In this document: positions 8,134-16,027 of the stretch, one piece after another
Layout: the number at the start of each line of letters is the position of its first letter
Numbering within the stretch: the stretch's first letter is position 1
NCBI GenBank assembly: GCA_009377525.1
Contig: WHTW01000041.1
Location: forward strand, 1-52,161
Reading direction: 5' to 3'
Origin: Rhodospirillales bacterium
Lineage (GTDB): Bacteria > Pseudomonadota > Alphaproteobacteria > Reyranellales > Reyranellaceae
DNA length: 52,161 nucleotides
Notes under the pieces: generated by a model
Told to the model about the DNA's origin: nothing
The model's input: the letters and a program-made list of their open reading frames with translations, nothing else
Database searches by the model: none
Translations under genes and position numbers: made by a program

Positions 8134-8229
8134 TCTTCCGGACCGCGAGCCTCCGGCTCGCTCACGGTTCATGAGCGCGCAAGATGCGCGCGGTCCAGAA
8201 GAGCATGAGCGGACCAGAGGTCCGCGCTC
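8134..8229. repeat. Dispersed palindromic repeat, copy 1 (CTTCCGGACCGCG family)
   Basis: The arms TCTTCCGGACCGCG (8134-8147) and CGCGGTCCAGAAGA (8189-8202) enclose two smaller hairpins, GAGCC-TCC-GGCTC and CGCGC-AAGAT-GCGCG. A second hairpin, GAGCGGACC-AGA-GGTCCGCGCTC, follows at 8207-8229. The same arms recur at 13488-13576 and 15328-15410, always between genes. It is REP-like and probably also acts as a terminator or mRNA-end structure. Confidence 0.8.
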
Positions 8230-8256
8230 CAAAGACGCGCGCATAAGGAGCCGTTC

Positions 8257-9717
8257 ATGGCCAAGCCGATCAACCATCTCGCCACCGCCGACAACCTGTT
8301 CTTCGGCCATGGGGGCAAGGGGGGCGGTCTCGACCGTCGCAAGACGGAGAAGATGGTCGACGACGCGCTGGCCGGCTGCGACGACGGCGAGCTGTTCCTC
8401 GAGTACGAGCAGAGCGAGAGCCTGTCGTTCGACGACGGCAAGCTGAAGAGCGCCTCGTTCGACACCACGCAGGGCTTCGGCCTGCGCAGCGTCGCGGGCG
8501 AAGCGACGGGCTTCGCCCATGCCTCGGCCCTCGACGAGCAGGCGCTGAAGCGCGCCGTCGCCACCGTCAAGGCCGTGCGCGCGGGCCACAGCGGCGAGAT
8601 GGGCGAAGCGCCGCGCGGCACCAACCAGCTCCTCTACGCCGACGACAATCCGATCGACGGCGAGGCCTTCGCCAGGAAGGTGGCGCTCCTGCAGGAGATC
8701 GACGCCTATGTGCGCGGCAAGGAGCCCAAGGCGCGCCAGGTTTCGATTTCGCTGTCGGGCTCGTGGCAGGTGGTCGAGATCATCAAGGCCGGCGGCTGGC
8801 GCGCCGCCGACGTCCGCCCGCTGGTGCGGCTGAACGTCAGCGTGGTCTGCGCCGACGGCAGCCGCATGGAGGCCGGCAGCACCGGCTCGGGCCGGCGCGC
8901 CGCCTACGGCGACATCTTCAAGCCGGAATACTGGAAGCGCGAGGCCGACGAGGCGATCCGGCAGTCGCTGGTCAACCTGCAGTCGGTGCCGGCGCCGGCC
9001 GGCGAGATGCCGGTGGTGCTGGGCTCGGGCTGGTCGGGCGTGCTGTGGCACGAAGCCGTCGGCCACGGGCTGGAAGGCGACTTCCATCGCAAGAAGACCT
9101 CGGTCTTCAGCAAGATGATGGGCGACATGATCGCCTCGCCGGGCGTCACCGTGGTCGACGACGGCACGCTCGCCGACCGTCGCGGCTCGCTCACCATCGA
9201 CGACGAGGGCACGCCGACCCAGCGCAATGTGCTGATCGAGAACGGCCGCCTGGTCGGCCTGATGCAGGACCGCCAGAACGCGCGCCTGATGGGCGTCAAG
9301 CCGACCGGCAACGGCCGGCGCCAGAGCCACGCCTATGCGCCGATGCCGCGCATGACCAACACCTTCATGCTGGCCGGCGACAAAGACCCGCAGGAGATCA
9401 TCGCCTCGGTGAAGAAGGGCCTGTACTGCGCCAATTTCGGCGGCGGCCAGGTCGACATCGTGTCGGGCAAGTTCGTGTTCACCGTGACCGAGGGCTACCT
9501 GATCGAGGACGGCAAGCTCGCCGCGCCGGTCAAGGGCGCGACCCTGATCGGCGCGGGCTCCGAGGCGCTGACCAAGGTCGGCATGGTTGGCAACGACATG
9601 TCGCTCGATCCCGGCATCGGCACCTGTGGCAAGGATGGCCAGGGCGTGCCGGTCGGCGTCGGCCAGCCGACGCTGCGCATCGATGCCTTGACGGTCGGCG
9701 GAACCGCGACCGGCTAG
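8257..9717 (+). CDS. tldD: Metalloprotease TldD
   Basis: A 486-residue protein of the TldD/PmbA family. The zinc-binding HExxxH motif is HEAVGH at residues 265-270, followed by GLEGDFHRKKTS, and the family C-terminal GTCGKDGQGVPVGVGQPTLRI is present. TldD forms a heterodimer with TldE/PmbA that degrades unfolded peptides and, in enterobacteria, trims peptide antibiotics and degrades the CcdA antitoxin. The partner gene is in this window (35549-36928), about 26 kb away rather than adjacent. It is preceded by a palindromic repeat and followed by an unusual promoter/peptide module. Confidence 0.95.
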   Translation: MAKPINHLATADNLFFGHGGKGGGLDRRKTEKMVDDALAGCDDGELFLEYEQSESLSFDDGKLKSASFDTTQGFGLRSVAGEATGFAHASALDEQALKRAVATVKAVRAGHSGEMGEAPRGTNQLLYADDNPIDGEAFARKVALLQEIDAYVRGKEPKARQVSISLSGSWQVVEIIKAGGWRAADVRPLVRLNVSVVCADGSRMEAGSTGSGRRAAYGDIFKPEYWKREADEAIRQSLVNLQSVPAPAGEMPVVLGSGWSGVLWHEAVGHGLEGDFHRKKTSVFSKMMGDMIASPGVTVVDDGTLADRRGSLTIDDEGTPTQRNVLIENGRLVGLMQDRQNARLMGVKPTGNGRRQSHAYAPMPRMTNTFMLAGDKDPQEIIASVKKGLYCANFGGGQVDIVSGKFVFTVTEGYLIEDGKLAAPVKGATLIGAGSEALTKVGMVGNDMSLDPGIGTCGKDGQGVPVGVGQPTLRIDALTVGGTATG

Positions 9718-9879
9718 GATCTCCGTCGGAGCCTCGTGCCGGCGCTGAAAGCAATGGCTGGCCCGCGCGGCTCGGCGACACAAGCAGTGGCGGCGGCGTC
9801 CGGACGACCCGCCAGATGGGGCCCGTTACGGTGCGAAAAAACTCGCGAAAACGAAACTGGCAGTCCCAGACCGCAGTTG

Positions 9880-9908
9880 TTGACATGAACATACTTGAGT
9901 TATAATAT
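9880..9908 (+). promoter_or_regulatory. Strong sigma-70-type promoter of twin module A
   Basis: TTGACA (9880-9885), a 17-bp spacer, and TAATAT (9903-9908) is a near-consensus promoter, predicting a start near 9914. A matching promoter with the same spacing lies at 10928-10956. No annotated protein gene follows for nearly 400 bp except a 17-codon frame. Confidence 0.7.
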
Positions 9909-9913
9909 CGACC

Positions 9914-10181
9914 CGTTGCGTTGCTTCCCCGCGTTGCCGCTCTATGCATCGTTTGATCCGAGACCAAAAGGCTGTGGCAGACACCGCGCGCCGCCCGCCC
10001 GTCCGGCCGCTTGCCCGGACGGGACGGACGCGGGGCTCCGACTCTCCGAGGCGGCGATTCCAATAGCGAAACTTGCGTACCTATCCGAATTCGGAAAGAG
10101 GCCCAACCGACAAGGGGGGTGCGGTCCATGAAAACAGCTGGCGGAAAAGGCGGGAAAGGCGGGAAATCCTCGCACCACTGA
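9914..10181 (+). ncRNA. Candidate structured RNA/leader, twin module A
   Basis: The predicted transcript carries blocks shared with module B in the same order: GCTCTATGCATCGTT (9939-9953), a GC hairpin CCCGTCCGG/CCGGACGGG (9998-10023), CCAATAGCGAAACTTGCGTA (10060-10079), ATCCGAATTCG (10083-10093) and a tandem GGCGGAAA tract (10140-10166). Similarity extends upstream of the promoter (TCGCGAAAACGAAACTG near 9844). Between the boxes the sequence diverges, as expected for an RNA or a regulatory leader rather than a protein gene. I know no described RNA family matching it. Confidence 0.5.
10128..10181 (+). CDS. Possible 17-residue Gly/Lys-repeat peptide
   Basis: ATG 10128 follows AAGGGGGGT at good ribosome-site spacing and encodes MKTAGGKGGKGGKSSHH before TGA. 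The tract GGKGGKGG is also encoded in module B in the equivalent place. The peptide is basic, has no hydrophobic segment, and is too short for any domain. It could be a leader peptide, a secreted or modified peptide, or chance. It lies downstream of a roughly 215-nt conserved leader and near tldD, whose product handles small peptides. Confidence 0.4.
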   Translation: MKTAGGKGGKGGKSSHH

Positions 10182-10305
10182 CAGCAGTGCATGCACCGGC
10201 CGGTGGCTTCTCAGCCAGATCGGCCGTCAACTGATCAAAATCACCGTGCCGCGGAGTGGCTGAGAGAAGGTCCGCTACTCCGCTTCGCTCCGGTCGCGAC
10301 GACGG

Positions 10306-10725
10306 CTAAGCCTTAGCCGGCGCCTTGGCGTAGTCGGCGTCGCTCACCGGCTCGAACCAGGTCGTCGCCTCGCCCTTCTCGTTGGTCTCCGACATGGCGA
10401 GATGGACCATCATGGTTTCGGGCGCCGAACCATGCCAGTGGCGTGCGTTGGGCGGGATCACCACCGTGTCGCCCGGCCGGATCTCCTGCACCGGCTCGCC
10501 CTCGAGCTGGTAGCGGCCGACGCCCGAGAGCACGTAGAGGATCTGGCCGACGGCGTGCTTGTGCCAGTTGGTGCGGCCGCCCGGCATGAACGACACGCGC
10601 GAAGCGCGCAGGCGCGAGGGCCCCTCGGGAGCGAACACCGGATCGGAAAGGACCGTGCCGACGAAGTTGGCCGGCTCCGCCTTGGCTGTCGGACGGGCAG
10701 CGGCGCGCATGATCCTGGGTTTCAT
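10306..10725 (-). CDS. Cupin-domain protein
   Basis: A 139-residue single cupin barrel. Motif 1 is WHKHAVGQILYVLSGVGRYQ (metal ligands H and H, then a Gln/Glu region) and motif 2 is GDTVVIPPNARHWHGSAP. The overall pattern (LRASRVSFMPGGRTNWHKHAVGQ, HLAMSE) resembles the quercetinase/pirin-like or carboxymuconolactone-associated cupins seen beside dehydrogenases. The specific reaction is unknown. ATG 10725 is preceded by GAGGAAA. The gene is flanked on both sides by the twin modules, which point the other way. Confidence 0.88.
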   Translation of the reverse strand: MKPRIMRAAARPTAKAEPANFVGTVLSDPVFAPEGPSRLRASRVSFMPGGRTNWHKHAVGQILYVLSGVGRYQLEGEPVQEIRPGDTVVIPPNARHWHGSAPETMMVHLAMSETNEKGEATTWFEPVSDADYAKAPAKA

Positions 10726-10927
10726 GGCGTTTCCTCGCTTGCTGTGACGTTCCGCCAATCCTAGCGCGCGCCTGGCAGCGTCGTCACAGAGGATTTGACG
10801 AGTCGAACGTCGAACCAATCGAGGTCCGACGACGCAGTGACAGCATTGCTGGCAACGGGACCGCCAACCGTGGCCCTCCATGGAGCCCAAAAAGTCGCGA
10901 AAACGAAACTGCCGGTAAGAACCGTAG

Positions 10928-10956
10928 TTGACAAGTGAAATCACCTCAGTTATATT
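10928..10956 (+). promoter_or_regulatory. Strong sigma-70-type promoter of twin module B
   Basis: TTGACA (10928-10933), a 17-bp spacer, TATATT (10951-10956), with a predicted start near 10963. It is preceded by TCGCGAAAACGAAACTG, as in module A. Confidence 0.7.
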
Positions 10957-10962
10957 GGCCTT

Positions 10963-11213
10963 GCGCTCGCCTCCCGGCGGCTCTGCTCTATGCATCGTTC
11001 ATCCGATACCATCGCGCCCGGCCGAAGCCGTGGCGGCCTGTCCGGCTGCGCGGCAGCCAGAGCGGCAAGGCTGTAAGCTTTTCCGCGTTCGAAAAACCAA
11101 TAGCGAAACTTGCGTAACGATCCGAATTCGCCGGCGAGCCCAATCGGTAGTGGGTTGGCTTCCGAGGCACCACTACGATACGACCGGCGGAAAGGGCGGA
11201 AAGGGCGGAAACC
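10963..11213 (+). ncRNA. Candidate structured RNA/leader, twin module B
   Basis: Same block order as module A: GCTCTATGCATCGTT (10985-10999), a hairpin GGCTGC-GCG-GCAGCC (11044-11058), CCAATAGCGAAACTTGCGTA (11097-11116), ATCCGAATTCG (11120-11130) and a GGCGGAAAG tandem tract (11186-11211). The two 20-nt CCAATAG boxes are identical while the sequence between boxes has diverged. The hairpin sits at the corresponding place with a different sequence, which favours a conserved structure. Confidence 0.5.
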
Positions 11214-11386
11214 CTCCTTCGCCGCACACCGAGGAACACGCAATGTCGTTTCTGTCGCGATCCACGCGACATCGCCCGGCGGCCGCCAGTGCCGAAGGAG
11301 CAGGGACATCAATGGCTTGCGGGAATTTCCGGAGAGACGCGACGAACGCGATCCCGTTTGTCGCTCCAGCCTACCAGGGCGCGTAA
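11150..11386 (+). CDS. Possible small protein containing GGKGGKGG (module B)
   Basis: A GTG-initiated frame of 78 codons reads VGWLPRHHYDTTGGKGGKGG and continues through an unremarkable Pro/Ser/His-rich tail, ending at 11386 and overlapping the 3' end of the convergent reductase gene by 16 bp. There is no ATG equivalent to the one in module A and no strong ribosome site. Only the Gly-Lys tract is shared with module A, so this may be a decayed or extended version, or non-coding. Confidence 0.25.
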   Translation: MGWLPRHHYDTTGGKGGKGGNPPSPHTEEHAMSFLSRSTRHRPAAASAEGAGTSMACGNFRRDATNAIPFVAPAYQGA

Positions 11387-12360
11387 AGGCCCTTGGCGTG
11401 GGCCAAGGTCACGCAGATCGATTCGATGGCATCCAGCGTCGGCGTGTCGATGCCGGCGCTGCGCGCGAAGGCGACCGGCGCACGCACGATCGCTTCGATC
11501 TCCATCGGTCGGCCGAGGTCGTAGTCCTGCAGGATCGACGGCCGGTGGCTGGTGTAGACGCGCTTCGGCCCGTAACGCTCGTCCGGATGGTCGTCGAGGA
11601 CGACGCCGTGGGCGGCGGCGACGGCCAGCGCTTCGGCATGGGCGCGCCGCGACAGGCGGTTGACCAGGGGCATCTTCTGGACATGGACGGGCTGCCCCGT
11701 CACCAGGCAGGCCGTCGAGCCGGTGAGGTTGGCCATCAGCTTGTGCCAGATCTCGTAGCGGATGTCGGTGGTCGCGGGCGAAGCGATGCCGGCCGCCTTG
11801 AGCGCGGCACGCAACGCCTCGATGCGCGGGCTGGGACGATCGTCCGGCTCGCCGACCCAGAGGATATTGCGGTCGGGCACCTCGTTCTCGACCACGCCCG
11901 GCTCGATCACATGGTTGGGCGAGCTCACGACCGCGCCCACCACGCGGTGCATGCCGACCGCCTTGGCAAGCGCACCATCGGGGTCGAGACGGCTGAGATC
12001 GGGCGTCGGCGGGCGCGACTTGGAAAGCCCGTGGCCGTACCACCAGGGAATGCCGTTCTGCACGAAGGCGACGGCGGTGTCGGGGCCGAGCAAGGGCTCG
12101 ACGTTGCCGGCAAGCACGTGCTGGCCGGAGGCCTTCAGCGTCACCAGCACGGCATCCTGCGGCCCGAGATCGGCCGATCGGTCGGATGCCTTCACCTTGG
12201 CCACGATCTTTCTGTCGCCGGCCATCAGGGTGAGGCCGCGCGCGCGGATCGCCTCGAGATGCGCGCCGCGCGCCACGATCGAGACCTCGTTGCCGGCCGC
12301 TGCCAGTCGCGCCGCGAAATTGCCGCCGATGGCGCCTGCCCCGTATACGCAAATCCGCAT
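11371..12360 (-). CDS. 2-dehydropantoate 2-reductase family protein (PanE/ApbA)
   Basis: A 329-residue NADPH-dependent ketopantoate-reductase-like enzyme. The N-terminal dinucleotide-binding motif is MRICVYGAGAIGGNFAARLA, the conserved FVQNGIPWW loop lies near 100, and the catalytic-type Lys is in YEIWHKLMANLTGS near 200. The classical role is reduction of ketopantoate to pantoate in CoA synthesis. Many paralogues act on other 2-oxo acids, and the surrounding amidohydrolase and transporter genes suggest this may be one. It is divergent from the amidohydrolase gene (52 bp apart). Confidence 0.85.
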   Translation of the reverse strand: MRICVYGAGAIGGNFAARLAAAGNEVSIVARGAHLEAIRARGLTLMAGDRKIVAKVKASDRSADLGPQDAVLVTLKASGQHVLAGNVEPLLGPDTAVAFVQNGIPWWYGHGLSKSRPPTPDLSRLDPDGALAKAVGMHRVVGAVVSSPNHVIEPGVVENEVPDRNILWVGEPDDRPSPRIEALRAALKAAGIASPATTDIRYEIWHKLMANLTGSTACLVTGQPVHVQKMPLVNRLSRRAHAEALAVAAAHGVVLDDHPDERYGPKRVYTSHRPSILQDYDLGRPMEIEAIVRAPVAFARSAGIDTPTLDAIESICVTLAHAKGLYAPW

Positions 12361-12412
12361 GCTCTGCTCTCCGCTCCTGCCGTAGGCTTGCCCCTAAGAG
12401 GAGGAAACAAGC

Positions 12413-13474
12413 ATGGCCGACGGTGAATATCGCGGACTGATCCATCGGAACAGTGCCGATCTCGCAGCTTGGCTGGCCAAGCGGCCGTCGGAAACGGCGC
12501 TGGAGCCCGACCTGCCGATCATCGATCCGCATCATCACCTGTGGGACGCCCCGCACCGCGACCGCGGCCGCTACTTCCTGCCCGAGCTGCTGGCCGACAT
12601 CGGCGGCGGGCACAACATCGTCTCGACGGTGTTCCTGGAATGTCAGGCGATGTTCCGGGCCGCTGGGCCCGACGAGATGAAGCCCGTGGGCGAGGTCGAG
12701 TTCGTGAACGGCATCGCCGCCATGAGCGCGTCGGGCCAGTACGGCAAGACGCGCGTCTGCGAGGCGATCATAGGCTGGGCGGACCTGATGCTGGGCGCCC
12801 GCGTGCGCGAAGTGCTGGAAGCCGAGATCGCCGTGGCCGGCAACCGTTTCCGCGGCGTGCGCTACGGCACGTCGTGGGACGAGGGCGCGGCGGGCAAGCA
12901 TGTCTCGCGGTCGACCCCCCGCCACCGCCTGCTCGATCCAAAGTTCCGCGAAGGCTTCGCCGAGCTCGGCAAGCTCGGGCTCACCTTCGATTCCTGGCAT
13001 TTCTTTCCGCAGCTTCCCGACCTCCTGGATATCGCGCGAGCCTTCCCCGGCCAGACCATCATCGTCGATCATGTCGGCGGCCACCTCGGGGTCGGCCAGT
13101 ATGCCGGCAAGCAGGTGGAGACGATTCCGGTCTGGAAGAAGAACATGCAGGACCTCGCCGGGTGCCCCAACGTGAACGTCAAGCTGGGCGGGCTGGGAAT
13201 GACCTCGTTCGGCCTCGGTTTCCACTTCCGCGACGCACCGCCCTCGTCGCAGGAGCTGGCCGCGGCGTGGAAGCCTTACATCGAGACCTGCGTCGAGCTG
13301 TTCGGCCCGGATCGCTGCATGTTCGAGAGCAACTTCCCGCCCGACAAGCAGTCGTGCGGCTACACCGAGCTGTGGAACGCCTTCAAGATCATCACCAAGA
13401 GCGCCTCGACCGCGGAGAAGACGGCGCTCTACAGCGGCACCGCGGCGCGCGTCTACAAGATGATCGCGCCGTAG
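12413..13474 (+). CDS. Amidohydrolase-superfamily (TIM-barrel) hydrolase
   Basis: A 353-residue amidohydrolase_2-type protein. The metal-binding start is IIDPHHHLWDAP (about 39-50), with NRFRGVRYGTSWDE mid-protein, IIVDHVGGHLG (His near 220) and a terminal MFESNFPPDK with the active-site Asp. It is close in layout to 2-pyrone-4,6-dicarboxylate lactonase-like and predicted TIM-barrel fold hydrolases of aromatic or lactone catabolism. A strong ribosome site (AGGAGGAAAC) precedes the ATG. The substrate is unknown. Confidence 0.87.
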   Translation: MADGEYRGLIHRNSADLAAWLAKRPSETALEPDLPIIDPHHHLWDAPHRDRGRYFLPELLADIGGGHNIVSTVFLECQAMFRAAGPDEMKPVGEVEFVNGIAAMSASGQYGKTRVCEAIIGWADLMLGARVREVLEAEIAVAGNRFRGVRYGTSWDEGAAGKHVSRSTPRHRLLDPKFREGFAELGKLGLTFDSWHFFPQLPDLLDIARAFPGQTIIVDHVGGHLGVGQYAGKQVETIPVWKKNMQDLAGCPNVNVKLGGLGMTSFGLGFHFRDAPPSSQELAAAWKPYIETCVELFGPDRCMFESNFPPDKQSCGYTELWNAFKIITKSASTAEKTALYSGTAARVYKMIAP

Positions 13475-13487
13475 CCCAGATCATGCT

Positions 13488-13576
13488 CTTCCGGACCGCG
13501 CGCTGGGTCGCGGTATACCGCGACCTGCTTGCGTGCCTCATGATCATGAGCGCGCTGGAAGCGCGCGGTCCGGAAG
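13488..13576. repeat. Dispersed palindromic repeat, copy 2, between convergent genes
   Basis: The 16-bp arms CTTCCGGACCGCGCGC (13488-13503) and GCGCGCGGTCCGGAAG (13561-13576) are perfect inverted repeats. Inside is a perfect GGTCGCGG-TATA-CCGCGACC stem (13506-13525). It fills the 103-bp gap between two convergent genes, ending 1 bp before the stop codon of the substrate-binding protein gene, so it probably works as a bidirectional terminator. Confidence 0.8.
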
Positions 13577-13577
13577 A

Positions 13578-15164
13578 CTACTTATCCAGCCACACGTCCT
13601 CGAAGCGCGTGCCGTTGTAGATGCTGTTGCTGTGCAGGACCACGCCCTTGACGTAGGGCTGCCAGCAGCCGGCGGCGCGGTTGTGGGCGATGATCGGGCG
13701 GGCGATATCCTCCTGCAGCTTGCGGTCGATCTCCCACACCATCTTCAGGCGCTTCTTCTGGTCGACCTCGCGCGACTGCGCCTCGAACAGCTTGGTCATC
13801 TCAGGGTCGCAGTAGTTGTTGTAGTTGCGCAGCGAACCGCAGGCATAGCCCTCAAAGAAGGTCACATCAGGGTCGTCGACCGCCGAGCCGGTGAGATTGA
13901 GCGCCACCGTGTAGTCCTTCTTGAACACCCGATTGTAGTAGATCGCGGTGTCGATCACCTCGAGCTCGCCGTCAACATAGACGTGCCTGAGATGGTCGAT
14001 CAGGATGGCCGCGGGATCGCGGAAGGGCGCGATGTTGCGCGTGCTGACCTTGACCTTCAGGAGCTTGTCGGGACCATAGCCCGCCTCCGTCATGAGCTCT
14101 CGCGCCTTCTCGCGATTGGCGGCCACGTTGTCGTAGCCGACGATGGACTTCAGCATCTCCGGCGGCATGCCCCACACGCCGCTGGGCGGGGGCAACATGG
14201 CGCCGCCCATGCGGCTCTCGCCCTCGCTCAGGATGTCGATGAAGGCCTGGCGATCTAGCGTGAGGGCCAGGGCGCGGCGGATCTTCGGGTTGTCGAATGG
14301 CGGCGACTCACGGTTGACGATGAGATTGGTGCTGACACCCGTATCCCGCATGGTGCACTTCACGTGCGGCGCGTCGTGCATCATGCTCTTGTACAACGGC
14401 ACCGTGAGATCGGTCGGGAAGGTCATGTCGAACTTGCCGCTGGCAAAGGCCAGCATGCGCGTCGAGCGGTTGGCGATGATGGTGTACTCGATGCCGTCGA
14501 GATAGGGCCGTCCCGGCTTCCAGTAGTCGGGGTTCTTCACCAGCTTGATGCCCTCGTTCATCTTGAACTCGGCGAGCTTGAACGGCCCGGTGCCGATCGG
14601 CTTGCGGCGCATGTCCGCCGACGGGACATGGCAGGGATAGATCGGCGTGTAGCCCGAGGCCAGCAGCGCCAGCAGCGCGGGCTGCCGCTCCTTGAGCTGG
14701 AAGGTGGCCTCGAAATCGCCGGTGGCCGTCACCTTCTCGACGTTGCCGTACCAGGCCCCGCGCGGGTTGCGCCGGAGCTTGCCCTTGCCCAGCAGCAGCT
14801 CGAAGGTGCATTGCACGTCCTTGGCGGTGAACGGCTTGTCGTCATGCCATTTCACGCCCTGGCGCAGGGTGAAGACGAGCTGCTTGCCGTCGGCGCTCCA
14901 CACCCACTTGGTGGCAAGGTCGGGCACGATCGATTCGAAGCTGTTCTTGGCGACGTGCTGATCGAACATGACGAGGTTGTTGTAGAGGCCCATGAACGGG
15001 ACGGCCGTGGAGATGGTCGCCTCCTCGTGGATCGAGGCGCTGGGCGGCGTGTCCATGTGCTGGATCTTGAGCACCCCGCCGGGCTTCTGCGCCCAGGCGG
15101 AACCGGTTGCCAACAGTGCGGCCGCCAAGGCGGCCGGGATGAACCATCCCGTTCGGATTTTCAT
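13578..15164 (-). CDS. ABC transporter substrate-binding protein, peptide/nickel (family 5) type
   Basis: A 528-residue periplasmic binding protein. A signal peptide (MKIRTGWFIPAALAAALLA, cleavage after SAWAQ) is followed by the family 5 layout: GLYNNLVMFDQ, DLATKWVWSADGKQLVFTLRQGVKWHDD, and TGPFKLAEFKMNEGIKLVKNPDYWK. Members bind peptides, sugars, opines or other small molecules for ABC uptake. No permease or ATPase gene is next to it, so the partner genes must be elsewhere or this is an orphan receptor. GGAGGAAAC before ATG 15164 decides the start over the upstream ATG at 15179. Confidence 0.92.
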   Translation of the reverse strand: MKIRTGWFIPAALAAALLATGSAWAQKPGGVLKIQHMDTPPSASIHEEATISTAVPFMGLYNNLVMFDQHVAKNSFESIVPDLATKWVWSADGKQLVFTLRQGVKWHDDKPFTAKDVQCTFELLLGKGKLRRNPRGAWYGNVEKVTATGDFEATFQLKERQPALLALLASGYTPIYPCHVPSADMRRKPIGTGPFKLAEFKMNEGIKLVKNPDYWKPGRPYLDGIEYTIIANRSTRMLAFASGKFDMTFPTDLTVPLYKSMMHDAPHVKCTMRDTGVSTNLIVNRESPPFDNPKIRRALALTLDRQAFIDILSEGESRMGGAMLPPPSGVWGMPPEMLKSIVGYDNVAANREKARELMTEAGYGPDKLLKVKVSTRNIAPFRDPAAILIDHLRHVYVDGELEVIDTAIYYNRVFKKDYTVALNLTGSAVDDPDVTFFEGYACGSLRNYNNYCDPEMTKLFEAQSREVDQKKRLKMVWEIDRKLQEDIARPIIAHNRAAGCWQPYVKGVVLHSNSIYNGTRFEDVWLDK

Positions 15165-15327
15165 GTCGTTTCCTCCCATGCGCCGCGCAAACGGGCACGG
15201 CGTCGACTGCTCTACGCGTGGCCTCCCAACTCATACCAACTGAATCGGGGCAACTGTGGCGGGGGAAACAGGCCTTGGCAATACGTCTCGCCGGACCGCG
15301 GGCCTTCGGCCCGATCATGGTCATGCT

Positions 15328-15410
15328 CTTCCGGACCGCGAGCCTCCGGCTCGCTCATGGAGCGCATTCACATGCGCGTCTGAGCGCGCAAGATGCGCGC
15401 GGTCCGGAAG
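15328..15410. repeat. Dispersed palindromic repeat, copy 3
   Basis: The arms CTTCCGGACCGCG (15328-15340) and CGCGGTCCGGAAG (15398-15410) are a perfect inverted repeat. The left half (CCGCGAGCCTCCGGCTCGCTCA) and right half (GAGCGCGCAAGATGCGCGCGG) are nearly identical to copy 1, so these two copies share a recent ancestor or are kept similar. Confidence 0.8.
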
Positions 15411-15432
15411 ACAAAGACTATGAGCGCGGAGA

Positions 15433-15459
15433 GCTCAATCGACCTTCGGTCGATTGAGC
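15433..15459. terminator. Perfect 12-bp hairpin downstream of the 15485-16027 gene
   Basis: GCTCAATCGACC-TTC-GGTCGATTGAGC forms a perfect stem 26 bp beyond the stop codon of the leftward gene. No U-run follows, so it may stabilise the mRNA end rather than terminate alone. Confidence 0.5.
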
Positions 15460-15484
15460 GTTGGAGGCCCGCGGCCCGGCAAGA

Positions 15485-16027
15485 CTACGACGGCCGCGTC
15501 TCGGCCAATCGCAGGGAGTCTAGGAAGCGCTGGGCTGCCGCCTTGGACGCCTCGTTGTTCTTGGCGGTGACCAGCAGGCGGTAGAGCCGGTCCTTGACGA
15601 TGTAGGTGCGCATCTGGACGAGGGCGCCCTGGGCGTCCTCGATGTCGAGGGCATAGCCGTCCCAGCCCTGCAGGGTGATGGGCTCGTCGCGCACGTACTT
15701 GAACGTCGCCCGCGGAAAAGCCTTCTCGGCCTCGCCGCGGCCGAGGTCGCGCGCCATCTGCTTGGAATCGCGCTCGGAGAACCAGCCGGGCTGGTAGTCG
15801 ACATAGTCGAAGTCGAACATCTCGCCGTCGCGCTTGGAGGCCCAGGCGACGCGCTCCGAAGCGTGGCCCTTCTCCTTTTCGCCTGACTTGGTCTCGGTGG
15901 CAGGGGCCGGCATCTCCAGCCGGAAGCGCAGGTCGCGCCCGACGATGGTCTGCCACTCGGCGGGCTGGGCGTGCGCGGCCAGCGGTCCCACAGCGGCCAG
16001 CGCGAAGACGAACGAACGACGTTTCAT
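15485..16027 (-). CDS. Secreted protein of unknown function
   Basis: A 180-residue protein with an N-terminal signal peptide (MKRRSFVFALAAVGPLAAHAQPA). The mature part has alternating strands: WQTIVGRDLRFRLEMPAP, DGEMFDFDYVDYQPGWF and PITLQGWDGYALDIEDAQGALVQMRTYIVKDRLYRLLVTAKN. This resembles small periplasmic proteins that fold like the C-terminal half of PsbP/Mog1-type domains, but I do not recognise the family with certainty. Its ATG overlaps the stop of the upstream VOC gene (ATGA), so the two are translationally coupled. Confidence 0.75.
   Translation of the reverse strand: MKRRSFVFALAAVGPLAAHAQPAEWQTIVGRDLRFRLEMPAPATETKSGEKEKGHASERVAWASKRDGEMFDFDYVDYQPGWFSERDSKQMARDLGRGEAEKAFPRATFKYVRDEPITLQGWDGYALDIEDAQGALVQMRTYIVKDRLYRLLVTAKNNEASKAAAQRFLDSLRLAETRPS

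Noticed and set aside
9942..11272. Minus-strand peptides NSDRYASFAIG...NDA shared by both twin modules
   Set aside because: The shared words are the reverse translation of the conserved DNA boxes. Between boxes the peptides do not align, and both strong promoters point the other way.
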